NCBI RefSeq assembly: GCF_902859725.1
Contig: NZ_CADIJP010000017.1
Location: forward strand, 62,001-126,000
Length of the DNA: 64,000 nt
Direction: 5' to 3'
Origin: Achromobacter mucicolens
GTDB lineage: Bacteria; Pseudomonadota; Gammaproteobacteria; Burkholderiales; Burkholderiaceae_B
Position numbers and translations under genes: made by a program. How positions within the stretch are numbered: position 1 is the first letter of the stretch; the number at the start of each line of letters is the position of its first letter. A model generated the notes under the pieces. That model made no database searches. It saw nothing but the letters and a program-made list of their open reading frames with translations, and was not told the DNA's origin. Positions 19,234 to 27,967 of the stretch are shown one piece after another.

Positions 19234-20112
19234 TTACCTCGCCATGATCGGGCGGCCAAACAGACCCTGCGGCCGGAACAACAACAGCACCAGCAAGACC
19301 AGGAAGGCGATGACAATCTTGTAGGAGGGGCCAACGTAAAGGGTGGCTATTTCCTGCGAGATCCCGAATATCAGGGAACCGACGACGGCCCCGATGGGAT
19401 TGCCAATGCCGCCCAGGATCACTGCCGCAAACATCGGCATCAGTAGCTCAAATCCGAGTTCGGGGACGACCACCGCCTTGATGGCCAGCAGAACCCCGCC
19501 CAGCCCGCAGAAGAAGCCGCTCAACAGCCACAGATAGAGCATGACGCGACGTGAGCGGATGCCGCTGGCGGCGGCGAGGTCGGGATTGTCGGCCACCGCC
19601 CGCATGCGCCGTCCCAGTGGCGTGGCATGCAAGATCACAAATGCGATCCCCAACGCACCGATGGCCGTAAGCAGGATGTAGACGTCCATTGGCAGGATGC
19701 GAATGCCATGCCAGTTCCACGCACGCATGATCCGGCCCATTTCCAGGTTGTATTGGTCCTGGCCCGCGAAAAAGGTGATCGTCGTGCGTACGACGAACGC
19801 CACGCCCAGCGAGGCGATAAGACGCGCCACGTTGGAGCGTTTAGCGAGCGCGCGGAAGACCCACAGATAGAAAAATACGGCTATCAGCGCGGTCACCACG
19901 CTGGCGCTCACCACGGCAAGCACGAGTGAGCTGCCGATCCACGCCTGGGTGGCGACGGCTGTATACGCGCCAAGCGTCATGTAGTCGCCCGTCGCCGCGT
20001 TGGGAAAGCGAGATATGCCAAACACCATGGTGATCGCCAGGATTGGCAGTGACAACAAGGTGCCTAGCACGGTGCCATTGATGACGGCGTTCAAGATTGG
20101 GATGAGTTCCAT
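19234..20112 (-). CDS. livH: Branched-chain-type ABC permease LivH
   Basis: 292-aa inner-membrane permease. Shows the LivH pattern of an N-terminal NAVINGTVLGTLLSLPILAITMVFGI, the A(T)GDYMTLGAY segment and the cytoplasmic loop PLGRRMRAVADNPDLAAASGI. Starts 12 bp after the binding-protein stop. Partner of LivM. Confidence 0.92.
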   Translation of the reverse strand: MELIPILNAVINGTVLGTLLSLPILAITMVFGISRFPNAATGDYMTLGAYTAVATQAWIGSSLVLAVVSASVVTALIAVFFYLWVFRALAKRSNVARLIASLGVAFVVRTTITFFAGQDQYNLEMGRIMRAWNWHGIRILPMDVYILLTAIGALGIAFVILHATPLGRRMRAVADNPDLAAASGIRSRRVMLYLWLLSGFFCGLGGVLLAIKAVVVPELGFELLMPMFAAVILGGIGNPIGAVVGSLIFGISQEIATLYVGPSYKIVIAFLVLLVLLLFRPQGLFGRPIMAR

Positions 20113-20124
20113 CGTTGCTCCGCT

Positions 20125-21366
20125 TCAACGCGTACCCGGCACGGTCTCTTTCAGTACCAGTTTGCCGTTTTCGATTTCCGATACGCCGAAATCTGGCACG
20201 GTCTCGCCATGCGCGCCGAACTCCAGGTTTGACGATGCACCGTCGTAGTCCACCGCCTTGCCGGCACGGATGAGATCACGGCCCTGCGCAAACGAAGAGA
20301 TCTTTTCTCCGCCATGCCGAGTGACCGCCTTGACCTGGCCGTTGATGGCGGCGATGTCGGCTGTTGGTCCGGCGGCTTCGATGGCCAGGGCCAGGGCAAT
20401 GACCATGTCGTAGCTCTGGGCCGCAAACACATCGGGCTCGTGCTTGACCTTGGCACGGAACCGCTCGGAGAAGCTCTTGTACGCCGGGTTTCCGCTTGCA
20501 GCCACGTTGGAAATCGAGATGATGCCCTCGGTGACCTCCTTTCCCAGCGCCTTGACCAGCGCTTCGTTGGCGGTCCAACCCGGCATGATGAATTTGCAGT
20601 CCTGACCGGTCTGGTACCACTCGCGCAGCAAAATCGTTGCGTCGGGGCGATACGAACCCATTGCGATCACATCCGGATTCGTTGCAAGGACCCGGTTCAA
20701 TTCGGTTCGATAGGTGGTCTGATTGGGTTCGTAGATCACCATGCTGCTGACCTTGCCGCCGTCTTTCTCCCACGTTTCTTTGAAATAGTTGGCCAGCCCA
20801 ACAAAGGTGGAGTTGTTGAAGGCCATGACTGCCGGGCGCTTGAAGCCGCGCTGGCGTGCCACTTCAGCAAAGGCGCGTCCAAAAACCGCGTTCGATGCCT
20901 GGAACATCCAGGCAAGGCCTTTGCGGTTCTCCGTCAGCATTTCCGGGGCGCCGCAGGTGTTCATCATGATGAGACCGGCGTTGTTGGTGATGGGCATGAC
21001 AGCCAGACCCACCGAGGAGGGCCAAATTCCGACCACCGCCTGGACCTGATTCACCTCGATCAGCTTTTTCGCTGCGAGGACTGCAGCGTCGGGCTTGGTC
21101 TGATCATCTTCGGCGAAAAGCTGCAGCTGGCGCCCGGCGGCGCCGCCAGCGGCGTTCACCTCGTCGACAGCCAATCGAATGGCTTCGAGCATCGGCACCC
21201 CATACGGGCCGCCCACGCCGGTGATGGAATTGAGCGCGCCGAGGCGAAATGGCTGCCCCGCAGGCGCGGCGCGCAGGCTCCAGGGTGCCAGGCTTGCGCC
21301 AGCCAGCACCAGGCCAACCGATAAAAAGTCGCGGCGGGACGTGTTCTTGGGTTGCTGCGTTTTCAT
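20125..21366 (-). CDS. Tat-exported Liv-type periplasmic binding protein
   Basis: 413-aa type I periplasmic receptor. The N-terminus contains SRRDFLSVGLVLAGASLA, a twin-arginine export signal, which is less usual for this family. The mature part has FRLGALNSITGVGGPYG, AVVGIWPSSVGLAVMPI and the ligand-domain segments of LivJ/AmiC/UrtA-like proteins. ATG 21366 has AAGGA before it; earlier in-frame starts lack one. First transporter gene in the operon, 107 bp after the CoA-transferase stop, a gap that could hold an internal promoter or processing site. Confidence 0.9.
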   Translation of the reverse strand: MKTQQPKNTSRRDFLSVGLVLAGASLAPWSLRAAPAGQPFRLGALNSITGVGGPYGVPMLEAIRLAVDEVNAAGGAAGRQLQLFAEDDQTKPDAAVLAAKKLIEVNQVQAVVGIWPSSVGLAVMPITNNAGLIMMNTCGAPEMLTENRKGLAWMFQASNAVFGRAFAEVARQRGFKRPAVMAFNNSTFVGLANYFKETWEKDGGKVSSMVIYEPNQTTYRTELNRVLATNPDVIAMGSYRPDATILLREWYQTGQDCKFIMPGWTANEALVKALGKEVTEGIISISNVAASGNPAYKSFSERFRAKVKHEPDVFAAQSYDMVIALALAIEAAGPTADIAAINGQVKAVTRHGGEKISSFAQGRDLIRAGKAVDYDGASSNLEFGAHGETVPDFGVSEIENGKLVLKETVPGTR

Positions 21367-21473
21367 ATTCGTTCCTTGATTTCGCGTGAGACGCGATTCT
21401 TCACTTCGAATATGCCGGCTGACTGCCCGGCCCCTTGACTGCTTTTTTTTGTGCTGTGGAGATATCTGCTTCT

Positions 21474-22679
21474 TTACTGGACGATGCCGTGTTCGCGCCA
21501 TTGCGCGATAGTTTCTGGCGACGCGCCAAAGCGAAGCAGGACTTCATCGGTGTGCTCGCCGTGCAGGGGCGCAGCCCGCCGGATCTGGCCCGGCGTACGA
21601 GAAAATTTAGTGGGTATGCCGACCGTTTTCATGCGGCCAAGCTTTGGGTGGTCCAGTTCTTGAACCATGCCGCGAGCCGCATAATGCGGATCCTGCATCG
21701 CCTGGTGGAAATCGTTGATGGGGCCGCACGGCACTTGGGCCTTTTCGCATCGGGCGATCCAGCTAGCCGCGTCGGCGCGCGCGAATTCGGCTTCCAGCAG
21801 TGGCTCCAGTTCGGCGATGTTGTCCAGACGGTCGCTATTGGTCAGGAATCTCGGGTCGTGGATCAGCTCCGGGCGACCCAGGACGTCGGTGCAGAGCTTT
21901 TCCCAGGTGCGTTGGTTCGCGGCGCCAATGACGATGTAGCCGTCGCCGGTGCTAAAGGCTTGATAGGGCGCGGACACGCGGTGGCGGCTTCCGGTAGCCT
22001 TGGGTACCGTGCCTTCCGAGAAGTAGGCCGCGGCCTCCCAGATAAACCAGGGCAGTCCACATTCCGCGAGCGAGATGTCGATGTGCTGGCCTTCGCCGGT
22101 GCGCTGCTGGTGAATGCAGGCGGCAAGGATGGCGTAGGTAGCGGTCAGTCCGGCGCCTACGTCATAGATGGCGATACCCGACTTGAGGGGGCGTCCGTCT
22201 GGCTCGCCGGTCATGCTCATGATGCCAGTCATGCCTTGCGCCACCAGGTCAAATCCCCCCTTGCCGGCATACGGTCCGGTCTGCCCATAGCCCGAGATCG
22301 AGCAATAGACCAAGCGGGGATTGATGGCGCTGAGCGTTTCGTAGTCAAGTCCCAGCGCGGAGGCGACGCCCACCCGGTAGTTCTCGATCAGCACATCGGC
22401 CCACCGCACCATTTCCAGCACGGTTTCGCGAAGTTCCGGTCGCTTGAGGTTGAGTGAAATGCCCAGCTTGTTGCGGTTGATCTGGGCAAAACAGCTCGAT
22501 TCTCCGTTTACATAGGGCCCCATCTCTCGGGAATCGTCGCCCGCGCCAGGCTTTTCGATCTTGATGACTTCGGCGCCCAGGTCGGCCAGAACCATGGTGC
22601 AGTATGGCCCGGCCATGATTTGGGACAGGTCCAGAATTTTGATGCCTTCCAGCGGCATCGCGGCAGTGTTCTGCTTCAT
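21474..22679 (-). CDS. Family III CoA transferase (CaiB/BaiF type)
   Basis: 401-aa enzyme that moves CoA between carboxylic acids through an aspartyl-CoA intermediate. The candidate aspartate is in GKGGFDLVAQGMTGIMSMTG (about residue 145). N-terminal GIKILDLSQIMAGPYCTMVLADLGAEVIKIEKP is diagnostic. ATG 22679 has AAAGGAAAG upstream and is preferred to an in-frame start 24 bp earlier. Lies between the enoyl-CoA hydratase and the binding protein; it probably activates the carbon skeleton released by the aminotransferase or amidase (inference). Confidence 0.9.
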   Translation of the reverse strand: MKQNTAAMPLEGIKILDLSQIMAGPYCTMVLADLGAEVIKIEKPGAGDDSREMGPYVNGESSCFAQINRNKLGISLNLKRPELRETVLEMVRWADVLIENYRVGVASALGLDYETLSAINPRLVYCSISGYGQTGPYAGKGGFDLVAQGMTGIMSMTGEPDGRPLKSGIAIYDVGAGLTATYAILAACIHQQRTGEGQHIDISLAECGLPWFIWEAAAYFSEGTVPKATGSRHRVSAPYQAFSTGDGYIVIGAANQRTWEKLCTDVLGRPELIHDPRFLTNSDRLDNIAELEPLLEAEFARADAASWIARCEKAQVPCGPINDFHQAMQDPHYAARGMVQELDHPKLGRMKTVGIPTKFSRTPGQIRRAAPLHGEHTDEVLLRFGASPETIAQWREHGIVQ

Positions 22680-22689
22680 GTCTTTCCTT

Positions 22690-23463
22690 TCAGCGACCTG
22701 CAAAGACAGGCTTTTCCTTGTTCAGGAAGGCGCGCTGCCCGTTGCGGTAATCCTCGGTGTCAAAGCAGGCATAGGCCTGAGCCAGTTCGTGTTCGGCCAG
22801 TTCGCCGCCCGCTTGCAAGCGACGCACGAATTGTTTGTGCCAGCGGTTGACCAGGGGAGCGCCCGCCGCGATACGTCGTGCGGCCTCATAGGCCTCATCG
22901 CCTACCTTGTCGTCGTCCACCACTCTTGTGACGAGGCCCTTGTTCAGCGCCTCGTCTGCGCCAAAAACGGCGCCTTCGAGCAGGATTTCCAGCGTGCGCG
23001 TGCCACCGATAACAGCCAGCAGATCAGCCAGTTCCCGGTAGTCCAGGGTCAATCCGATGCGGTTGATCGGCACGCCAAAGCGGGAGCCCCGGCCCGCAAT
23101 GCGGATATCGCACATGGCCGCGATCTCCAGCCCGCCGCCCACGCACGCGCCTTCGATGCACGCGACCGTGGGATGCGGCGTGAGCTTGAGCCGGTCGGTC
23201 ATGGCCAGCGTGAACTCGGCGTACTCTCGCGCCTGTTCCGCGCCGCTGCGGGTTTCGTCGAACCCGCCGATATCGCTACCGGCACAAAAGGCGCCTGCCG
23301 CGCCGCGCACCACGATGCAACGGACACTGTCATCGGCGTTTAGCGTGTCGAATGCATCACCGAACTCACGGTACATGTCGAGCGTGAAGGCATTGCGCTT
23401 GGCAGGCCTGTCCATCAAGACGGTCACGATTCCGTTCTGGCCGCGGTCCATTCGAATGCTCAT
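22690..23463 (-). CDS. Enoyl-CoA hydratase/isomerase family protein
   Basis: 257-aa crotonase-fold enzyme acting on an acyl-CoA. The two oxyanion-hole segments are AFCAGSDIGGFDE and EGACVGGGLEIAAMCDIRI. The usual hydratase glutamate positions are not obvious in the segment NRIGLTLDYRELADLL, so the exact reaction (hydration, isomerisation or C-C cleavage) is open. Overlaps the NicX-like gene by 4 bp. Supplies the CoA-thioester step of the operon. Confidence 0.88.
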   Translation of the reverse strand: MSIRMDRGQNGIVTVLMDRPAKRNAFTLDMYREFGDAFDTLNADDSVRCIVVRGAAGAFCAGSDIGGFDETRSGAEQAREYAEFTLAMTDRLKLTPHPTVACIEGACVGGGLEIAAMCDIRIAGRGSRFGVPINRIGLTLDYRELADLLAVIGGTRTLEILLEGAVFGADEALNKGLVTRVVDDDKVGDEAYEAARRIAAGAPLVNRWHKQFVRRLQAGGELAEHELAQAYACFDTEDYRNGQRAFLNKEKPVFAGR

Positions 23464-24440
23464 CGCGCGTCCCCAAGGTGCAGCGTGGTGCCGTCGAGCA
23501 CCAGTTTGCCGTCCAGCCAGAGTTGCGCATCGGTCACGATGGTGTCGTAGTGGGCGGCCGCCTTGACCGTTCCGCCGATGTAGGCGCTGGTGCCGAGCGC
23601 CAGCTGGATGGACCCGTACACGCTCTCATCGGAAAGCATGGTTCCGTCCAGCTGGCAGCAGGGGTTCATGCCGACACCCAATTCGCCCAGGTTGTAGACC
23701 AGCGGGTCGTTGAACCCGGCAAGCAGATCGCGGAATTTGGCAGCTTCGGCCCCGCCCTCGATGGACACGGCCATGCCGCGCTCAAATGTGATGCGAACCG
23801 ATTGGTCTCGGATCAGTGACACGCCAGGGATACTGGCGTTCACCACGATGACGCCTTCGGCAGTGCCTTCAACGGGGGCCAGACTGGATTCGAGGCAATA
23901 GCCCGCCGAGATGTCTTCCGTATTTGCAAATCCATGCAGCGCACGGCCACGACGACCCGCAATGCTCATTGTGATATCGGTACCCGCGGCGCTGGTAACC
24001 CGTGCCGTGTCGGCGTGGGTGAGCGCATCAGCCAGCCCCTGGATTTGCGGACGCAGGGCTTGAAAGTCGGCGTTCCAGCCCTCGGCCATGAAGAAATCCG
24101 GCAAATCCGATTCGGGCAAGACAATGACCCCGACGCCGGCGCGAGTGGCTTTTTGCCGCGCTTCGGTATGGGCGGCGTTGGCGCGCGTAAGCGCAATCAC
24201 CAGGTCCGCGCCGCACATGGCGTCGGCCACGATGGGCGAAAACGGGCGCCCATGCTGGCGACTGCCAGGTATCTGGAGCATGTGGGGAATGGCGCCGCAC
24301 TCGTTGATGGCGATGGCCAGCGGCTGGACATTCTGCTCGGTGAAGTAGTCATACAGCACCAGCACATTCATGCCGGGGCGCGCGTCTCCCAACAGATGCA
24401 CGACCTTACGCGCGTTGTCCAACTTCAATAACGTATTCAT
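23460..24440 (-). CDS. NicX / M29-like metalloenzyme of unknown substrate
   Basis: 326-aa protein homologous along its length to 2,5-dihydroxypyridine 5,6-dioxygenase NicX and to M29-type aminopeptidases. The C-terminal part has GFNDPLVYNLGELGVGMNP, then AAHYDTIV. From memory NicX binds iron with two His and one Asp; aligned by eye the last pair is kept (His297, Asp299) but the first His is replaced by Glu253. It may therefore be a dioxygenase variant or a hydrolase. Overlaps both neighbours by 4 bp, so it is firmly part of the operon. Often annotated just as leucyl aminopeptidase; that label is unsafe here. Confidence 0.7.
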   Translation of the reverse strand: MNTLLKLDNARKVVHLLGDARPGMNVLVLYDYFTEQNVQPLAIAINECGAIPHMLQIPGSRQHGRPFSPIVADAMCGADLVIALTRANAAHTEARQKATRAGVGVIVLPESDLPDFFMAEGWNADFQALRPQIQGLADALTHADTARVTSAAGTDITMSIAGRRGRALHGFANTEDISAGYCLESSLAPVEGTAEGVIVVNASIPGVSLIRDQSVRITFERGMAVSIEGGAEAAKFRDLLAGFNDPLVYNLGELGVGMNPCCQLDGTMLSDESVYGSIQLALGTSAYIGGTVKAAAHYDTIVTDAQLWLDGKLVLDGTTLHLGDAR

Positions 24441-25765
24441 GCGCGCACCTCGGCGATGATGGATTTTTCAAGGATGTCCAAACCCCGCTGCAGTTGCTCG
24501 GCACTCATGTTCAGCGGGCCCAGAAAGCGCAGCACGTTTCCATGAAAACCTGCCTTCACGAGGATCAGACCGGCTTCGTAAGCGCGCCGCACGATGCGCG
24601 CGGTGGCCTGGCCGTCCGGACGGTGGGTGGCTTTGTCCGTGACGATTTCCACGGCGCGCATCGCGCCCAGCCCGCGCGCATCCCCCACGATGGGAATGTC
24701 GCGTTTCCATGCCTCGAATCGTTCGGCCAACTGACGGCCCAGCGCCTGCGCGCGGCCCGCATAGTCGTCGCGTTCCATGACGGCAATTGCGGCCAGCGCC
24801 GCTGCGCAGGCCAGGGGATTGCCCGCGTAGGTTCCGCCCAGGCCGCCCACATCGGGCGCGTCCATGAGTTCGGCGCGGCCGACCACGGCGGCGATCGGCA
24901 TGCCGCCGCCCATGGATTTGGCCAGGGTGTAGAGATCGGCGGTAATTCCGCTGTGCTCGATGGCGAACCAGCGGCCCGTGCGGCAAAAACCGGACTGGAT
25001 CTCGTCGGCGATCAGGACGATGCCGTGGCTTGTGCAGAATTCGCGCAGCCGGCGCATGAAGCTGGCCGGCGCAGCATGAAAACCTCCCTCGCCTTGCACC
25101 GGTTCGATGATGACCGCGGCAACTTGCCTTGCGCCGATTTCGGTTTCGACCATGCGTTCGAAACGCTCAAAGGCCTGGCGGGCCGCGGTTTCTTCATCGG
25201 CGCCAGTGCGATAAACGTAGGGGAAGGGCGCCCTGTATACCTCGCTGGCAAGGGGGCCAAAGCCGGTTTTATAGGCGGGCGCCTTTGCGGTGAGGGCAAG
25301 GGCCATGTTGGTGCGCCCATGGAACGCGCCCTCAAAAGCCACCACCGCCTGACGCCCCGTTGCGCGTCGGGCGATCTTTATCGCGTTCTCGACGGCCTCT
25401 GAGCCGGTGCTTTGCAGCATCACCTTCTTGGGCCAGTCGCCGGGCAGCCTTTTGACCAACATTTCGGCGAGGTCGATGTAGCCGGGATACATGACGATGT
25501 TGAAGCAGGTATGCAGATAGTCGTCTGCCTGGCGCTTGACCGCGGCAACGACCTCCGGGTGCGCGTGGCCCACGTTCAACGTGCCGATGCCCCCTGCGAA
25601 ATCCAGGAAGGTATTGCCGTCGAGGTCGACCACTTCGGACCCGCTCGCGCGGGCCGCAAAGATGGGCGCGCCATTGGCGACTCCGCGAGCGACAAGCGCG
25701 TCCCGCTTTATTTGGTATTGCTGGCAAATCGGGCCCGGCAGGGATGCAAGCACGGCTGAGGACAA
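24437..25765 (-). CDS. Class III aminotransferase (GabT-like)
   Basis: 442-aa PLP transaminase acting on an omega-amino acid or amine. The PLP lysine is in LYTLAKSMGGGMP, with STGSEAVENAIKIARRATGR, FEGAFHGRT and the aspartate segment VLIADEIQSGFCRTGR. I place the start at the TTG at 25765 because GAAGGAG sits 6 bp upstream; no ATG fits. First gene of the operon, divergent from the GntR regulator, and it probably begins degradation by turning an amino group into an aldehyde or ketone. Confidence 0.88.
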   Translation of the reverse strand: MSSAVLASLPGPICQQYQIKRDALVARGVANGAPIFAARASGSEVVDLDGNTFLDFAGGIGTLNVGHAHPEVVAAVKRQADDYLHTCFNIVMYPGYIDLAEMLVKRLPGDWPKKVMLQSTGSEAVENAIKIARRATGRQAVVAFEGAFHGRTNMALALTAKAPAYKTGFGPLASEVYRAPFPYVYRTGADEETAARQAFERFERMVETEIGARQVAAVIIEPVQGEGGFHAAPASFMRRLREFCTSHGIVLIADEIQSGFCRTGRWFAIEHSGITADLYTLAKSMGGGMPIAAVVGRAELMDAPDVGGLGGTYAGNPLACAAALAAIAVMERDDYAGRAQALGRQLAERFEAWKRDIPIVGDARGLGAMRAVEIVTDKATHRPDGQATARIVRRAYEAGLILVKAGFHGNVLRFLGPLNMSAEQLQRGLDILEKSIIAEVRA

Positions 25766-25822
25766 GGCACTCTCCTTCGGAAATCGGCGTCGGGTGATGC
25801 GATGTGGGGTATCTTGCGCTGG

Positions 25823-25836
25823 CACAAATCATTGTG
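25823..25836. promoter_or_regulatory. Inverted repeat CACAA-N4-TTGTG (candidate GntR operator)
   Basis: Perfect 5-bp arms at 25823-25827 and 25832-25836 in the 134-bp divergent promoter region between the aminotransferase and GntR genes. Shares the TTGTG half-site with the second repeat 30 bp away. Confidence 0.5.
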
Positions 25837-25865
25837 TCAATAAGAAAATACGAGCATGAGCGCAA

Positions 25866-25879
25866 GATTGTGCACAATC
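25866..25879. promoter_or_regulatory. Palindrome GATTGTGCACAATC (candidate GntR operator)
   Basis: Perfect 14-bp palindrome in the shared promoter region, just upstream of the GntR start. Its TTGTGCACAA core is similar to the T-GT-N-AC-A pattern common for FCD-type GntR operators. Probably autoregulatory and controlling the divergent operon. Confidence 0.6.
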
Positions 25880-25899
25880 GTGAGTGCGATAAGAGTGCT

Positions 25900-26640
25900 A
25901 TGATCGACGGCGTCAAAACCTTGCCTCGACCTGCCCAAAACATGGCCACTTCTCCGAAGAAACCAAAAGCGCAATCCGCCCCTGCAAAAGAGCGCAAAAG
26001 CATGCCGTCCACCCAGGCAGTCGTGTTGGATGTACGACAGCGCATTGCTTCCCAAGCGTTGCTGCCGGGTTCGCGCCTGCCGGAAGAAGATCTCGTGAAG
26101 AACTACGGAATCCCGCGCGCCAAGGCCCGTGAGGTGCTGGCTACGCTGGAAGACCGCGGCCTGATCGAACGTGTTCCGAATAAGGGCGCGGTGGTGGTTC
26201 CCGTTGACATGGAAACCACCTATCGCCTCTACCAGGTTCGCGAGACGCTAGACAGCCTGTCCGTTCGCCTGGCCATGGAGAATGCTTCGGCAACCGACTA
26301 CGAAGCGCTTCAGCAGATGCTCGGTCCGCAGTTTGAAGAGACGTTGAGGGACGGCGACATCGAGTCGCATGTCGATACCATCGTGCGGTTCCGTAATCGC
26401 GTGAACGAAATCGCCAACAACCCCGTGCTCAGCGATCTGATTGAACGAATTTACGAACGCATGCAAGTGACGATGCGGCGCGTGGCGTTGTTGCCTGGGC
26501 GCGCCGAGATGGGGATCAAGCAATACCGGACGCTGCTTGACGCCATGATTCGCAACGATGTGGACGAGGCGGATCGCTGTGTGCGCGAGCTGAACCAAAG
26601 CGCGCGCGAGTACATTCGCCGATACAAAGATTATCTGTAG
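25900..26640 (+). CDS. GntR-family (FCD-type) regulator
   Basis: About 246 aa from the ATG at 25900. Winged helix at about 35-100 with LPEEDLVKNYGIPRAKAREVLATLE and the wing RGLIERVPNKGAVVV; then an all-helical FCD ligand domain (YRLYQVRETLDSLSVRLAMENA, later the NPVLSDLIERIYERM and LLDAMIRNDVDEA segments). The start is uncertain: ATGs at 25900 and 25942 are both possible, the first with AAGAG ahead of it. Divergent from and most likely controls the ten-gene catabolic operon; the two inverted repeats between them are probable binding sites. Confidence 0.85.
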   Translation: MIDGVKTLPRPAQNMATSPKKPKAQSAPAKERKSMPSTQAVVLDVRQRIASQALLPGSRLPEEDLVKNYGIPRAKAREVLATLEDRGLIERVPNKGAVVVPVDMETTYRLYQVRETLDSLSVRLAMENASATDYEALQQMLGPQFEETLRDGDIESHVDTIVRFRNRVNEIANNPVLSDLIERIYERMQVTMRRVALLPGRAEMGIKQYRTLLDAMIRNDVDEADRCVRELNQSAREYIRRYKDYL

Positions 26641-26776
26641 GAAGTCGATGGGCGTTTGGCGCCCGGGCCAGGCAGCGCGGCTGGAGATCCCGGCGCGCGA
26701 TAGGAAGCATTTGAAAATCGCCTCAGATCGCTCGCGCGTGGATGAATCGGATCTCCTCACCTCGTGCTGTCAATGA

Positions 26777-27871
26777 TCACAGGGTTCGAGCGTAGAACGG
26801 CTTGAGCTGGCCGAGCGCGGCGTCCACATACTTGGGAACCCAGTAGGTCTCGATGTGGGTCGCGCCTTCGATCAGGAACAGTTGCTTGTCGTTGGTTCCC
26901 GTGGCCTTCGGGAAGGCTTCTTCGGTCATATACAGGCTGTCCGCTTTGCTGCCGGCGATCATCAGCAGAGGCTGGTCTATCAATTCGATCTGCTCGGTTG
27001 CATCCCAGCGCATCAGATCCAACAGGCTGCTGGTCGTGTACTTGAAGGTCGAGCCGGGGTGGGCGTGCGTCCTCCAGTAGTACTCGTAGCCCTGCCGGTA
27101 CATTTCGAACGGCAGCGCGGCAATCTGAGCATCTGTCATGTCGGCGTCGCCGGAGTACGGGATCTTTCCTCCTGCTTTTTCCTGGGCGCGTGCTTCGGAC
27201 GCCTGCTTCAGTCGCTGTTGAATGGTGTTCAGTTGAGAATCGGCGAAGCCATTCCGACGAACCCGGCCGGAGTTGAACATGCTGAGGGTCGCGATCGACT
27301 TGAAACGCTTGTCGGACTTTGCCGCGGACAACGAGTAGCCGCCTCCGCCGCAAATGCCGAGTAGCCCCAGGCGCGTGGCATCAACACCCGGGTACTGAGT
27401 GATGAAGTCCGCTGCACCGTGGATGTCCTCTATGCGGAATTGCGGCTTGTCCGTGCTGCGGGGCTCGCCGCCACTGCCGCCCTGATAGGCGGCATCCATC
27501 GCGATCGTAATGTAGCCAAGTTCGGCCAGGTGCTGGGCATACAGGCCAGCGACCTGCTCCTTCACGCCGCCATTGGGATGGGCCACGACGATCGCGGGAT
27601 ATTTCTTCTGCGCATCGTAGTTCGACGGGGTGTAGACGTTGGCAACGATAGCCAGGTCGTTCAGCTTGTACTTGACCGGATGAATATTGACCTTGCCCGG
27701 TTCATTCTTCGAGAGGGCGCCGGCGTAGACCAGCGTAAAGGGATTCTTCTTGTAGTCGGCTGCGGCGGCGGCGGCGCTCATTATTGGCACTCCTATGATT
27801 GCACTGGTGACAGCGAACGCGGATGCGCCGAGAAAATCGCGTCGGGTTCTGCTGATAAATGGATCTTTCAT
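26777..27871 (-). CDS. Secreted alpha/beta hydrolase with Cys nucleophile
   Basis: 364-aa YcjY/dienelactone-hydrolase-like protein. A twin-arginine signal (RTRRDFLGASAFAVTSAIIG) precedes the mature part at about residue 38. The nucleophile elbow reads LLGICGGGGYS, giving Cys174 rather than Ser, as in dienelactone hydrolases; the likely catalytic His is in EGATHIETYW near the end. ATG 27871 has AGGA 8 bp upstream. Third gene of a leftward group starting at 29835. Substrate unknown. Confidence 0.8.
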   Translation of the reverse strand: MKDPFISRTRRDFLGASAFAVTSAIIGVPIMSAAAAAADYKKNPFTLVYAGALSKNEPGKVNIHPVKYKLNDLAIVANVYTPSNYDAQKKYPAIVVAHPNGGVKEQVAGLYAQHLAELGYITIAMDAAYQGGSGGEPRSTDKPQFRIEDIHGAADFITQYPGVDATRLGLLGICGGGGYSLSAAKSDKRFKSIATLSMFNSGRVRRNGFADSQLNTIQQRLKQASEARAQEKAGGKIPYSGDADMTDAQIAALPFEMYRQGYEYYWRTHAHPGSTFKYTTSSLLDLMRWDATEQIELIDQPLLMIAGSKADSLYMTEEAFPKATGTNDKQLFLIEGATHIETYWVPKYVDAALGQLKPFYARTL

Positions 27872-27967
27872 CTCAATTCCTGTTGTTGATTGCGGCGGCT
27901 GGTGTTGCGGTAGCTGGGCCGATTTCCCAATGTCTAGGCGATGCATCAGGCTGCACTTGCGCGCTTG

